The translations under genes were made by a program, and so were the position numbers. Positions 54,421 to 63,608 of a stretch of 64,000 bases of DNA are shown piece after piece (the first letter of the stretch is position 1; every line of letters begins with the position of its first letter). This stretch comes from Methyloligella halotolerans (GTDB lineage: Bacteria; Pseudomonadota; Alphaproteobacteria; Rhizobiales; Methyloligellaceae). The DNA lies in contig NZ_MASI01000006.1 in NCBI RefSeq assembly GCF_001708935.1, forward strand, positions 62,001-126,000, in the 5' to 3' direction. Under the pieces are notes generated by a model. The model did no database searches and was not told where the DNA came from. It was given only the letters and a program-made list of their open reading frames with translations.

Positions 54421-55322
54421 TAGCTCCGCTCCCAGAAATAGACGGTTGCGGGTTCCGGCTCCCAGACCTTGGCATTCTCGATGCCAGGCAGGGCTGCCAG
54501 AGCGCGATACTCGGAACCGAACGCGACGTAATCGTCGGTCTCGGCGAGAACTGCCGGCTTGCAGGCGATGGGATCGCGCAGCACGCCGAAGCCGTTCTCC
54601 GTGCCGACCACGAAGGTGTAGAAGCCGTCCAGATCTTCCAGGGAGCTTTCCAGGGCCTCGCCGAGGCTGGCGCCCTGCTGCATCCGCCAAGTCAGATAGA
54701 CCGAGGCGACCTCGGTATCGTTCTTGGTCTGGAAGGTCATGCCCTTGCGCTGCAGCTCGCGGCGCAGAGCGTTGTAGTTGGACAGCGACCCGTTGTGCAC
54801 GAGGCACTGGTCGACGCCGGTGGAGAAGGGATGGGCGCCGGCGGCGTTGACGGCCGACTCGGTGGCCATGCGGGTATGACCCACGGCATGGCTGCCGCTC
54901 ATCTGGTCCAGATGGAAGCGGTCGGCGACCTTATTGGGCCGGCCGATATCCTTGAAGATCTCCATCCGCGTGCCGCGGCCGAAGAGTTCAATTTCCTCTC
55001 CGCCGAGACGCTGCAGCGCCTCTTCCGCGTTGGCCGCCTTATCTTCGACGACCGTCATCACGGCGTGGTTGCCGTGGGGCTCGCAATCGATATGCGATTC
55101 GATCTCGTGGGAGACCGCCTCGGCAAGCTTGGCAAAGTCGTAATCGGGCGCTGAGGCGCGCACGGTGATTTTGATATGCCCGTCGTCACCGGAGCCATAA
55201 ATGGCAAAACCAGCGCTATCGGGGCCGCGATCGCACATGGTGCCCAGCATGGTTGCGGTCATGCCGCCAAGCTGAGGCTCAAGAGCGCGATTCTTTAGAA
55301 AAAGACCGACGATTCCACACAT
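54420..55322 (-). CDS. mgsA: N-methylglutamate synthase subunit A (class II glutamine amidotransferase)
   Basis: A 300-residue protein with the N-terminal nucleophile Cys (MCGIVGLFLKN) and the motifs CDRGPDSAGFAIYG, GHTRMATESAVN and HNGSLSNYNALRREL. These are the glutaminase part of glutamate synthase as a separate subunit. First of the mgsABC-gmaS string, 125 bases downstream of an XRE-cupin regulator on the same strand. The upstream gap contains a TTGACA hexamer near 55415 that could be a -35 box. Confidence 0.85.
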   Translation of the reverse strand: MCGIVGLFLKNRALEPQLGGMTATMLGTMCDRGPDSAGFAIYGSGDDGHIKITVRASAPDYDFAKLAEAVSHEIESHIDCEPHGNHAVMTVVEDKAANAEEALQRLGGEEIELFGRGTRMEIFKDIGRPNKVADRFHLDQMSGSHAVGHTRMATESAVNAAGAHPFSTGVDQCLVHNGSLSNYNALRRELQRKGMTFQTKNDTEVASVYLTWRMQQGASLGEALESSLEDLDGFYTFVVGTENGFGVLRDPIACKPAVLAETDDYVAFGSEYRALAALPGIENAKVWEPEPATVYFWERS

Positions 55323-55447
55323 GGGTAGGTTTGAGCACTCTCAGAATAAGGGTTGCGTGCCTCGGATGAGGCGATGACCCAAACGTAATGAGCCCCCTAC
55401 CCAGCTGTCAACTGTCAGGAATATTTTTTTCCTCTAAGGAAAGTTCG

Positions 55448-56203
55448 TTAAGTGGGCTGGCGTGGATAAATGATGATGGAAAGGTAGGTCATGGGCAATT
55501 CGAGAAGCTCCTCCGGACCGTGTAAGGCCGTGGAATCAAAGAACAAAGCGTCGCCGGGCGACAGCGTGTAGATTTTGTCCGCATGGCGGTAGAGGGACTT
55601 GCCCGTTAACTGATAGATGAATTCCACACCGACGTGCTGGAAGAGGCTGTAGGGCTCTGCTTCCTCGGTCAGGGTGATGAGATAGGGCTCGACGACGATG
55701 TCGCCTGAGATGGAGTGACCGAGCAGATGATATTGGTGGCCCGCCTTGGTGCCGCGTCGCTCGATCGCCACGCCGCTGCCCGACGGGACGTAGGAACAGT
55801 CGCGCTGATCCTCGTAGCTTTGGAAGAACGATGTGATGGGCACGTTGAGCGCCCGGGACAGCGCTTCAAGGCTTTCGATCGAAGCCGAGACCGCTCCGTT
55901 TTCGATCTTCGAAAGCATGCCGGCCGAGATGCCTGCCTGATCAGCCAGTTCGGCGCCGGTCAGATCCAGCTTGCGGCGCAGGGTCCGGACCTGGAGTCCG
56001 ATGGCCTTCGCCAGGGAGCGGGTCGACGCTCCGCGCGGCGCCGAGGAGCCCGTATGGAGGGTCTCGTCGTCGACCTCGCCGAAGGTCCCGAATTCCGCGC
56101 TCGCGCCGGCAATGGTATTGGGGTTGAGAACCCGGCGGACGGGCCGCGTCTCCTTGGCCTGCTGTTGCGGCCTGAGTCTGTTCGCTTTTTTACGTTCCGG
56201 CAT
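55448..56203 (-). CDS. XRE-family regulator with C-terminal cupin
   Basis: A 251-residue regulator: basic N-terminal tail of about 60 residues, a helix-turn-helix (RRKLDLTGAELADQAGISAGMLSKIENG), then a cupin sensor domain (GVEFIYQLTGKSLYRHADKIYTLSPGDALFF). Such regulators commonly precede glutamate-synthase-like (glx/mgs) operons. Same strand as mgsA, so either a common operon or control of the next promoter is possible. The ligand is unknown. Confidence 0.88.
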   Translation of the reverse strand: MPERKKANRLRPQQQAKETRPVRRVLNPNTIAGASAEFGTFGEVDDETLHTGSSAPRGASTRSLAKAIGLQVRTLRRKLDLTGAELADQAGISAGMLSKIENGAVSASIESLEALSRALNVPITSFFQSYEDQRDCSYVPSGSGVAIERRGTKAGHQYHLLGHSISGDIVVEPYLITLTEEAEPYSLFQHVGVEFIYQLTGKSLYRHADKIYTLSPGDALFFDSTALHGPEELLELPMTYLSIIIYPRQPT

Positions 56204-56454
56204 TCCGTTCCCCGCTCGCCCCTACCCTGTCTCAATTGGTACAAAACCGACATGCGCTCTGTCTATCGCGGCAACTCGCGATTGTATCAGCGTCCGCGAT
56301 TCGAGGCTTGAGCTTAGCGTCCGAAGCGCGCTGCGCGGCACAGAAACGGTTCGAACGGTTCATCGGGCATAAATCGCACGGTGGCGAAGCCCGCTACGCC
56401 GGGAAACAACCGGGAAAAAAATGGGACCGTTCGGAAGGTGGTCCGAAGGCGGCC
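56204..56454. other. Intergenic region upstream of the XRE regulator
   Basis: About 250 bases without a supportable gene, between the amtB-linked terminator and the XRE gene. Both flanking genes point in the same direction, so the promoter of the XRE gene should lie here. No clear operator or -35/-10 pair was seen. Confidence 0.4.
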
Positions 56455-56492
56455 CCAAAAGAAACCGGCGCGCCCCTTTCGGAGCGCGCCGG
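56455..56492 (-). terminator. Rho-independent terminator of the amtB unit
   Basis: A perfect 9-bp stem (CCGGCGCGC at 56465-56473 with its complement at 56484-56492, ten-base loop) is followed on the minus strand by TTTCTTTTGG. It starts 14 bases after the small peptide gene, so it closes an amtB-peptide transcript. Confidence 0.82.
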
Positions 56493-56505
56493 CCAAGTCA
56501 CTCTA

Positions 56506-56658
56506 CTAGTGGAGGGTAAACGACCGGTAGAGGAACCAGAGTGTGATGATCACGCTCAAGATCAGGCAGATCGTTGCGAGCGCCGGGCTGCCGACGAAGC
56601 TGTGGATAGCACCCTCAGCATTCACGTAGCCCTCTGCAGTATCGAATGGTGAACCCAT
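56506..56658 (-). CDS. 50-residue single-span membrane peptide downstream of amtB
   Basis: A short frame beginning MGSPFDTAEGYVNAEGAIHS. A single hydrophobic helix follows (LATICLILSVIITLWFLY), then the tail RSFTLH. A strong ribosome site (AAAGGAGAC) overlaps the amtB stop, the start is 12 bases after amtB, and an intrinsic terminator follows the stop. Hydrophobicity, spacing, ribosome site and terminator together support a real gene. I do not recognise a family; an accessory peptide of the ammonium transporter is a reasonable guess. Confidence 0.75.
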   Translation of the reverse strand: MGSPFDTAEGYVNAEGAIHSFVGSPALATICLILSVIITLWFLYRSFTLH

Positions 56659-56670
56659 TTTCAGTCTCCT

Positions 56671-58038
56671 TTACGCCTTCACGGGAGCCGCGAAGGTCTG
56701 TTCCGGATAGGCGCTGACGCCCAGCTCCTTGAGGTCGAGTCCCTCTTCCTCGAACTCGGGCGAGACCCGCAGCAGTCCCAGCGATTTCAGGAGCAAGCTG
56801 ACGAGATAACCCGGAACGAAGCCCAGCAGGATGGCGCCGATGAAGGTGCCGCCGAGCTGGCCCAAGAGGTTGATGGGCGGCTGACCTGCCTGCTGGATGT
56901 AACCAGCAGCGAAGATGCCGGGAAGGATACCGCCGATCATGCCGGTGATACCGTGCACGGGGACGGCACCGACGACGTCGTCGATCCCAAACTTCTCCAT
57001 CATGGCGACGCCCTTCGGCATGATCCATGCACCGGCGAAGGCCAGCACGATGACCAGTCCCGGATGGTACAGGTCGAGACCGCCGGCGACGGTGATGATG
57101 CCGGCCAGGCCACCGGAGATGGTCAGGAACGGATCCGCCTTGGACGACAGGTAGCCACCGATCAGACCGGCAGAGAGTGCCAGCGTCACGTTCATGGCCA
57201 GCGTCGCCAGGGTCACCGGACCGCCGTAGATGGTGGTCAGACCGGTGTAATCGGGCAGGAAGATCACGCAGTCGGCCAGGAAGAAGAAGAAGCCGATGAA
57301 GATCAGGAACAGCCCGATAAGGGTCAGCGAGATGTTGTGCGGCAGGATCGGCTGCGGCTTGCCATCCACGAACCGTCCGATACGCGGCCCGAGATTGAGC
57401 AGCACACCGAGCGCGAACATGCCGGACACGCCATGCACGACGACGGCGCAGCCGAAGTCATGCCAGCCCCACTCGGTGGTCCACCAACCGTAGTAGTTCC
57501 AGCCCCAGGCCGCCGCGAGAACCCAGCAGAAGCTGCCGAGCACGACGGCGAGGATGTAGTAGCCGCCCATCTGAATGCGCTCGATCACAGCGCCCGAAAG
57601 AATCGAGGCCGTGGTCATGGCAAACAGGGCGAAGACCATCCAGAAGACGCCCGTAAGCTCGTCCGACTTCGTCGGGGCCAAAGCTTCGGACCAGGGATAG
57701 GAGCCCACCACGAGGCCGTAGGCATCGGACGCCACACCGCTCAGAGAAGCGGGATCGGTCCAAGGCCCGAACAGCGGGCCGGTGACCGGCCACAGTGGGA
57801 AGGCGTTGTAAACCCAGAAGCCGAAGAAGAAGAAGGTGAGACCGACGATCGGAACCGTCATCAGGTTCTTCAGCATCGTGGCCAAGAAGTTCTTGGACCG
57901 CGCCACACCGCCTTCATAGGCCAAGAAGCCGACGTGGATGAGGAGCATCAGCACGCCGGTGATGTAGTAGTAGGCTTCCGCCGTAAACAGTTTCAGAAAT
58001 GGTAGGGCCGCTAGGCCCTCAATTGCTTGCTCTTCCAT
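56671..58038 (-). CDS. amtB: Ammonium transporter
   Basis: A 455-residue Amt/Rh family protein with about 11 membrane helices. The twin pore histidines are expected in CAVVVHGVSGMFALG and DVVGAVPVHGITGMIG; the N-terminal EGGVARSKNFLATMLKN is typical. The C-terminal cytoplasmic tail is about 50 residues. It may carry ammonium or methylammonium into the cell. A sigma-54 type promoter lies 36-60 bases upstream. I see no glnK (PII) gene beside it, which is unusual for amtB. It is transcribed toward the XRE-mgs operon. Confidence 0.94.
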   Translation of the reverse strand: MEEQAIEGLAALPFLKLFTAEAYYYITGVLMLLIHVGFLAYEGGVARSKNFLATMLKNLMTVPIVGLTFFFFGFWVYNAFPLWPVTGPLFGPWTDPASLSGVASDAYGLVVGSYPWSEALAPTKSDELTGVFWMVFALFAMTTASILSGAVIERIQMGGYYILAVVLGSFCWVLAAAWGWNYYGWWTTEWGWHDFGCAVVVHGVSGMFALGVLLNLGPRIGRFVDGKPQPILPHNISLTLIGLFLIFIGFFFFLADCVIFLPDYTGLTTIYGGPVTLATLAMNVTLALSAGLIGGYLSSKADPFLTISGGLAGIITVAGGLDLYHPGLVIVLAFAGAWIMPKGVAMMEKFGIDDVVGAVPVHGITGMIGGILPGIFAAGYIQQAGQPPINLLGQLGGTFIGAILLGFVPGYLVSLLLKSLGLLRVSPEFEEEGLDLKELGVSAYPEQTFAAPVKA

Positions 58039-58083
58039 ACAGAATCCCTCCGTTTACCCGCAGCAAAAGGCTAACGATGGGTT

Positions 58084-58101
58084 AAGCAGGTTTCGTGCCA
58101 A
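58084..58101 (-). promoter_or_regulatory. Sigma-54 type promoter of amtB
   Basis: On the minus strand the sequence TTGGCACGAAACCTGCTT places a GG and a GC exactly ten bases apart, as the -24/-12 elements of RpoN promoters require (TGGCAC and CTGCT). The predicted transcript would start about 35 bases before the amtB ATG. Nitrogen control of amtB by NtrC through sigma-54 is well known. Two TGCACC words upstream (58229 and 58250, 21 bases apart) might be weak NtrC half-sites. Confidence 0.7.
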
Positions 58102-58657
58102 GAAATAAAAGTTCCGCTAAGGAATTTCTCCAGACGCCTGAAATCGTTGAAAAAGCACGGCCGCGATGGGTCTCGCACATACCGGGGACTCCCCCGTGGC
58201 ACCGCCCGGCCTGGGGCGCCCGATCCCATGCACCTGCGCCATATGTCTGTGCACCGAGAGGAAGATTGCCCAATTAATTAGCAATTGCGGTTCCGTGGGC
58301 CCCGCGGCGGCGTCCGGTCGTTCGGCCGCGGAATTTCGGCTTGTCATCGCAATTGCGATCCGGCACGGTCGGGGGGCATTTGGGGGCAACTTCCAGCATA
58401 GAGACAAAGCGACCGAGCACCGTCATTTGAGCGGTCTAGACTGGAACGGCTGAGGCTGGAGATTGGGAACCGGCGGCCGGCGCATCGTCTTGAAGACGAG
58501 CGATCCGGCGTATCCCGCTCCGAGGCCGATCAGCCGATCGGAAGACCACGGATCTCAACGACTCGGATCAACCACGTTCGAAGGACGCTCAACCGGCCGG
58601 CGCTGACGGCGACCGTGCGACGGCCGACAGCCAGAACAGCAGAAGAGCTTTTCGCCC
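58102..58657. promoter_or_regulatory. Divergent region between amtB and asnB
   Basis: About 550 bases with no supportable gene. A 14-bp perfect palindrome, ATCGCAATTGCGAT, lies at 58346-58359, and an AT-rich patch (ATTAATTAGCAATTGC) about 80 bases away shares its core. These may be operators for either gene. The asnB ribosome site is poor. Confidence 0.45.
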
Positions 58658-60586
58658 ATGTGTGGAATTGCCGGGATCCTGACCGGAAGCAAAGCCTCGT
58701 CCGACGATCTGGCCGCCGGCGTTTTGGCCATGACGGAGGTGCTTCTCCATCGCGGACCGGACGCCGGGGATCACTGGCTGGACGAAGAGAGCGGCCTGGC
58801 GCTCGGCCACCGGCGCCTCTCCATCATCGATCTGTCGGAGACCGGCGCCCAGCCCATGACCTCCGGGTCGGGCCGCTATGTCATCGTCTATAACGGCGAG
58901 GTCTACAATTTCGCTGAGCTGCGCGAGACGCTCACTCAGACCGGCCAGAGCTTTCGCGGGACATCCGATACCGAGGTGATCCTGGCAGGGTTCGACGCCT
59001 GGGGGATCGAGGCGACCCTGAAGAAGCTCATCGGCATGTTCGCGTTCGCGGTCTGGGACCGGACCGAGCGGGTGCTGGTACTGTCGCGGGACCGGCTCGG
59101 CATCAAGCCGCTCTACTGGACCGATACGGGCAAGGCCATCCTGTTCGCCTCCGAGCTGAAGGCGTTGCGGGCGCATCCGACCTTCCGGGTGGAGATCAAT
59201 CACGGGGCGCTGGCCGGCTTCCTGCGCCAGGGCTATATCGCCCAGCCGAAGACGATCTATCGCGGCGTGCAGAAGCTGCCGCCCGGCAAGATGCTCATCC
59301 TGCGGCCCAAGCAGGAGCCCAAGCTCGAAAGCTATTGGACGCTGGCGGACGTGGTCGAGGAAGGGCTCGACAAGCCGTTCGAAGGCGATGCCGAAGAGGC
59401 GGAAGAGAAGCTGGACGAGCTGCTTCGGGACGCCGTGGGCCGCCGCATGGTAGCGGATGTGCCGTTGGGCGCGTTCCTGTCGGGCGGCATCGACAGCTCC
59501 CTGGTGACCGCTTTGATGCAGGCCCAGTCCAAGACGCCGGTGAAGACCTTCTCGATCGGCTTCGAAGAGAGCGGCTACGACGAGGCCCAATACGCCAAGC
59601 AGGTGGCGGCGCATCTGGGCACCGATCACACGGAGCTCTATGTCAGCGCCGAAGAGGCGCTGAACGTCGTGCCGCAGCTCCCGGAAATCTATGACGAACC
59701 GTTCGCCGACGCCTCGCAGATTCCCACCTATCTCATCTCGAAGCTGACTCGGGAATCGGTGACGGTCGCGCTCTCCGGCGACGGGGGCGACGAGCTGTTC
59801 GGCGGCTATACCCGCTATCTCGCGGCGGCGCGGTTCGGCCGCCTGCTGTTCGGGCAGCCGGGCGGTTTGCGGAACGTGGAGGCGCGGGTGCTCCGGGCGC
59901 TGCCGGCTGCCTCCTGGGATGCGCTGGCGCGCGCCATTCCGGCGCGGCAGCGTCCGCGGCAGTTCGGCGACAAGATGCTGAAGCTCGCGGACGCGCTGGA
60001 CGGCACGCCCGAGACTTTCTACCGGAACGTGACCGGCCATTGGGACGACCCCTCCACCATGGTGATCGGGGCGGCGCAGACGCCGATCCCCTACGACGCC
60101 GACGAGGCCCAGGCGCTGGTGCCCGATGCGGTGGAGCAGATGCAGTATCTCGACATGATGAGCTATCTGCCCGACGACATCCTCACCAAGGTCGACCGGG
60201 CCTCCATGGCCGTCTCCCTCGAGGTCCGGGTGCCGCTGCTGGATCACCGCGTGGTCGGGTTTGCCTGGACGCTGCCGAAGACGCTGAAGATCCGGCGCGG
60301 GCGCAGCAAATGGATCCTGCGCCAGCTGCTCGACCGCTACGTCCCCTCTCATCTCGTGGAACGGCCGAAATCGGGCTTCTCCGTTCCCATCGATTCCTGG
60401 CTGCGGGGTCCGCTGAAGGATTGGGCGGAAGCGCTCCTGGATGAGAACCGGCTGAAATCGGAAGGCTTCTTCAAGCCGGAGCCGATCCGCCGGAAATGGC
60501 AGCAGCACCTGTCGGGCAAGCGCAACTGGCAGGCAGAGCTGTGGGACGTGCTGATGTTCCAGGCCTGGCTGGAACGCTGGAAGTAG
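58658..60586 (+). CDS. asnB: Asparagine synthase (glutamine-hydrolysing)
   Basis: Makes asparagine from aspartate, glutamine and ATP. The 642-residue protein has the N-terminal glutaminase domain with nucleophile Cys2 (MCGIAGILTGS) and HRRLSIIDLSETGAQP. The C-terminal synthetase domain has the PP-loop LSGGIDSSLVTAL and ALSGDGGDELFGGY. Length fits the 600-650 residue AsnB type often used in surface polysaccharide or secondary amidation clusters as well as for asparagine. Divergent from amtB. The 675-residue antisense frame over it is an artefact. Confidence 0.94.
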   Translation: MCGIAGILTGSKASSDDLAAGVLAMTEVLLHRGPDAGDHWLDEESGLALGHRRLSIIDLSETGAQPMTSGSGRYVIVYNGEVYNFAELRETLTQTGQSFRGTSDTEVILAGFDAWGIEATLKKLIGMFAFAVWDRTERVLVLSRDRLGIKPLYWTDTGKAILFASELKALRAHPTFRVEINHGALAGFLRQGYIAQPKTIYRGVQKLPPGKMLILRPKQEPKLESYWTLADVVEEGLDKPFEGDAEEAEEKLDELLRDAVGRRMVADVPLGAFLSGGIDSSLVTALMQAQSKTPVKTFSIGFEESGYDEAQYAKQVAAHLGTDHTELYVSAEEALNVVPQLPEIYDEPFADASQIPTYLISKLTRESVTVALSGDGGDELFGGYTRYLAAARFGRLLFGQPGGLRNVEARVLRALPAASWDALARAIPARQRPRQFGDKMLKLADALDGTPETFYRNVTGHWDDPSTMVIGAAQTPIPYDADEAQALVPDAVEQMQYLDMMSYLPDDILTKVDRASMAVSLEVRVPLLDHRVVGFAWTLPKTLKIRRGRSKWILRQLLDRYVPSHLVERPKSGFSVPIDSWLRGPLKDWAEALLDENRLKSEGFFKPEPIRRKWQQHLSGKRNWQAELWDVLMFQAWLERWK

Positions 60587-60642
60587 CGCCCGGCTGAGAC
60601 TACGCTCCCAGTCCAATCGATTCGGCTTGGGGGCTCTTGCGC

Positions 60643-61101
60643 ATGTCGTACATGATCGCGGCGATACCGATGCTGCTCTACGCGGCGGCGCTCATCCTGG
60701 GACTGGCTGGGGTCCCTCTCGGTTTCGCCGACCAGAGCCTTTCTCCCCTCGCCCAATGGATGCTGGTCCTTTCCCTCGGCGTGCAAAGCCTGTGGGCGGC
60801 CTTCGCCCATTCCGCGATGCGCGAGCGGGTAGCGGAATCGATCGGCTGGGAAGTAAGTCCATTCCAGCTCGAGATCGCCGGGGCCAATCTGGGCATCGGG
60901 CTCGGCGCCATCGCCGCTTCCATGCTCGGTGAGCCGTCCGGGTGGGCGATCTTCTTCGTGGCGGCGGGTTTCTTGTGGAGCGCCGCGGCAACCCATCTGA
61001 AGGACATGTTCACGGAGGCGAATTTCGCCATCAACAACGCGGGTCCCATCTTCTGGTGGGATCTGTTGACGCCGCTGACCTTGCTGATTGCGCTCTGGTA
61101 A
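60643..61101 (+). CDS. Four-helix membrane protein, unknown function
   Basis: A 152-residue protein with four hydrophobic segments: MIAAIPMLLYAAALILGLA, LAQWMLVLSLGVQSLWAAF, the AGANLGIGLGAIAAS stretch, and a C-terminal FWWDLLTPLTLLIALW. The family resembles small membrane proteins annotated only as hypothetical. An in-frame TTG at 60637 could extend it by two residues; the ATG at 60643 is chosen. It follows asnB by 56 bases in the same direction and may be co-transcribed. Confidence 0.75.
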   Translation: MSYMIAAIPMLLYAAALILGLAGVPLGFADQSLSPLAQWMLVLSLGVQSLWAAFAHSAMRERVAESIGWEVSPFQLEIAGANLGIGLGAIAASMLGEPSGWAIFFVAAGFLWSAAATHLKDMFTEANFAINNAGPIFWWDLLTPLTLLIALW

Positions 61102-61116
61102 GCGCGACTTCTTCGG

Positions 61117-63414
61117 CTAGTTCACGCTCATCTCGGCCTGGTACCGCTTTGCTTCGTCCAGGGCCTCGGTCGCGTCCTGGAGCATGAGGGCCGCACCGCC
61201 AGAGGCGAACGCATCGCGGGTCTTGTCCAGCATCTCGATTCCCTCTTCCAGATTTTTACCGCCATCCTTGCTGACGGCCGCAAGGGTCACCAGAGAGTCG
61301 CCGAGCTGCAGCTGAATGGGCAGGCGATCGCCGATCGTCGCGTTGCGCTCCGGCGCCATCAGCTTCTCATGAGCATCGCGGAGGATCCGGACGGATTCCT
61401 CAAGCTGGGCGACGTCGTCCTTCTGACGGCCAACCTCCCGCAGGGCGGCGCCCCGTGTATAGGCGTTCTGGTTTGCAAGGACCGGGTCGTCGATCCCTTC
61501 GGTCTTCTTGGCAGCATCGTTGGCGCAGCCGAGGGCGGCCGCGGCCAGGGCCACATCGTCCTTCGCCTTGCCGGCGATCCGCAGCGCGCTGGACGAGAGC
61601 GACTTGGCGTTCATCCAGCTATAGGGATTGCCCAGCTGCTCGAACAGCGTCGCGGCCTTCTCGCAACGGTCAGAAGCCTTCTCCAGGGTTTCCACCTTCC
61701 CGGACAGCGCATCTCCCTCGGCCGACATCGCCCGGCCTTCGCCCAGATAGGCGAGGCATTCGATGAAGGTGGATTGCGCCTTCACCGGTGTCTCATCGGC
61801 CCCGGCCTCTTTCGCGAAGGCATCGCCCGCGGCGAGCGCCTTCTGCCCAGACGCCTCGCCGCCTGCGATCACAGAATGGAGGCCGTAGAGGATCGCCATC
61901 TGGGCCGAAAGCGCGTTCAGCTCGTCGATACGCTGGTTCTCACGGAGGATGGGAAGCACCGGTTCGAGGGTTTCGGCGCTCGAATACAGCGCGCGTGCGT
62001 CATACGCGTTGCGCCAGCGGCTGTTATAGGCGAGCGACAGCAAGGTGCGGACCCGGACCACCTCACGGGGCGCCACCTCCGCATCCAGCTCGTTCAGGGC
62101 CTGTCCGAAATCGGTGATCGCCGCGTCGATATGCTTGGCCGCCTCCTCGCCCGTGGAGAGAGAAGCGAGACTCAGCTCGATACTGCCGAGATAGCTTTTG
62201 ATGCGAGCGACCGAGAGCGGATCCTTCGGCGCGTCCTTTCGGTCCATGAGGGTCTTGAAGAGGCGGTCGGCCCGCTTGAAATGCTCGCGTGCCTCGTCGT
62301 TCCGGCCGAGCTTCGCGGTCAGATGGCCATCCAGCTTCTGAAGATCGCCGGCGAAGTAGAGAAACTCATTCTCGGTCACCTGCTCCAGCCCATAGAGCTG
62401 CTCGATCAAGCCGGAGAGATCGTCGGACGTCTTCAGCAACGTCTCGACCGTCTCGGGCGGGAGGGGAACCCCCTGAAATGCCAGCGCCTCGAAATAGTCG
62501 GCGGTCATCTCCGCCACGAGCAGGATCTGGCCGGACGGCCAGCTATCGGGCGCGGAATCCTTTCCGAACATCTCCTCGATGATGGCGAGTCCCCGGTCGT
62601 CCTTGCTGTCGGCGACAAGGGCCGCACCGATCTGAAAATAGGCCGTCTCGATCTTCTCGCGAATGCGCTCGCGGCTCTTGGCATCGAGGGCATCGGGAAG
62701 ATCGCCGCGCAAGCTCTTCAGCCGGTCCATCCAAGCGCTCATGGCCTCGCGCTGCTCCGGCGTGAGATACTTGCCGCGCTGGTTCCAGGCCTTATACCCC
62801 GCACCGGCCACGACGCCTGCAAGGGTAGCGCCGAGGCGGTCGGAGAACTCGGTGGGGATCCGCAAGGGATAGACCTCGGGCTGGGCTTGCCCTGCCCCTT
62901 CCGCAGGCTGGCGGGTCAGGATGCGCAGCTCGATCTGCTTCTCGGTCGGCACGGCGCGGCCCCAAATGAGAAGCTCCGCGTTCTGGGCCTCGAGCCAGGT
63001 GCGGCCTTCCTTGGTGGCGTTGGCGATGTTCTGGGAGAGGCGGCCTTCCGCCGGAAGCTCGAGTGTCTTGGGGTAGAGGTCGACCTCGACGGCGGCCTCC
63101 CCGGTCGCCGTCATGGGCAGCTGCTGTTCCAGCGCCGTTCGGACGCGCAATGTGTATTCCCCGTCCGGATCGTTCTCCAACCGGGCCACGAGGATACCGA
63201 GGCGGTCCTCGCTGAAGGGCTCCGGCATGTCGGTGGGCAGGAATTCGTAGATGTAGCGGCCAACATCGGCGCCGCTATAGATCACGCCCGTGACCAGCAT
63301 GGAGACGACGGCCCAGATCGCCGGAATCACGATGAGATTGCTGAAGCCGCGCTGGGCGGTCCACCAGTCCTTGGCGTTCTTTCCCGCCTCCTTGATCGGA
63401 TTGGTGCCCTTCAT
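61117..63414 (-). CDS. Membrane-anchored helical-repeat (TPR-like) protein
   Basis: A 765-residue protein. One membrane helix near residues 26-46 (LIVIPAIWAVVSMLVTGVIY) follows a short basic cytoplasmic tail. The outside part starts with a beta-rich region and continues with a long helical section of TPR-like character (SVARIKSYLGSIELSLASLS; RVRTLLSLAYNSRW; DDVALAAAALGCANDAAKK). The ATG at 63414 with GGGAGG in front is chosen over GTG 63426. No enzymatic motif was seen; a scaffold role is a guess. Confidence 0.72.
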   Translation of the reverse strand: MKGTNPIKEAGKNAKDWWTAQRGFSNLIVIPAIWAVVSMLVTGVIYSGADVGRYIYEFLPTDMPEPFSEDRLGILVARLENDPDGEYTLRVRTALEQQLPMTATGEAAVEVDLYPKTLELPAEGRLSQNIANATKEGRTWLEAQNAELLIWGRAVPTEKQIELRILTRQPAEGAGQAQPEVYPLRIPTEFSDRLGATLAGVVAGAGYKAWNQRGKYLTPEQREAMSAWMDRLKSLRGDLPDALDAKSRERIREKIETAYFQIGAALVADSKDDRGLAIIEEMFGKDSAPDSWPSGQILLVAEMTADYFEALAFQGVPLPPETVETLLKTSDDLSGLIEQLYGLEQVTENEFLYFAGDLQKLDGHLTAKLGRNDEAREHFKRADRLFKTLMDRKDAPKDPLSVARIKSYLGSIELSLASLSTGEEAAKHIDAAITDFGQALNELDAEVAPREVVRVRTLLSLAYNSRWRNAYDARALYSSAETLEPVLPILRENQRIDELNALSAQMAILYGLHSVIAGGEASGQKALAAGDAFAKEAGADETPVKAQSTFIECLAYLGEGRAMSAEGDALSGKVETLEKASDRCEKAATLFEQLGNPYSWMNAKSLSSSALRIAGKAKDDVALAAAALGCANDAAKKTEGIDDPVLANQNAYTRGAALREVGRQKDDVAQLEESVRILRDAHEKLMAPERNATIGDRLPIQLQLGDSLVTLAAVSKDGGKNLEEGIEMLDKTRDAFASGGAALMLQDATEALDEAKRYQAEMSVN

Positions 63415-63608
63415 AATCCCTCCCACCGGCCCTTACTTGCCCTTGAAATTACTGGAGGTTGCACGTTTGGACAATCGGCAGCCGGCTTGCTGCGGGCAGT
63501 TTCCGCGTTTTCTATAAAAATGAAAACGCTGGCGAGGGTGCGGTCGTTGGGTAAACTCGACCGGCGGTTGGGCAAGGCCGGGGCTTCGGAGAACGGGCGC
63601 ATTTTGTG

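Noticed and set aside
58589-60616. A 675-residue open frame antisense to asnB
   Set aside because: asnB on the plus strand has catalytic motifs; the antisense product is low-complexity with no start signal.
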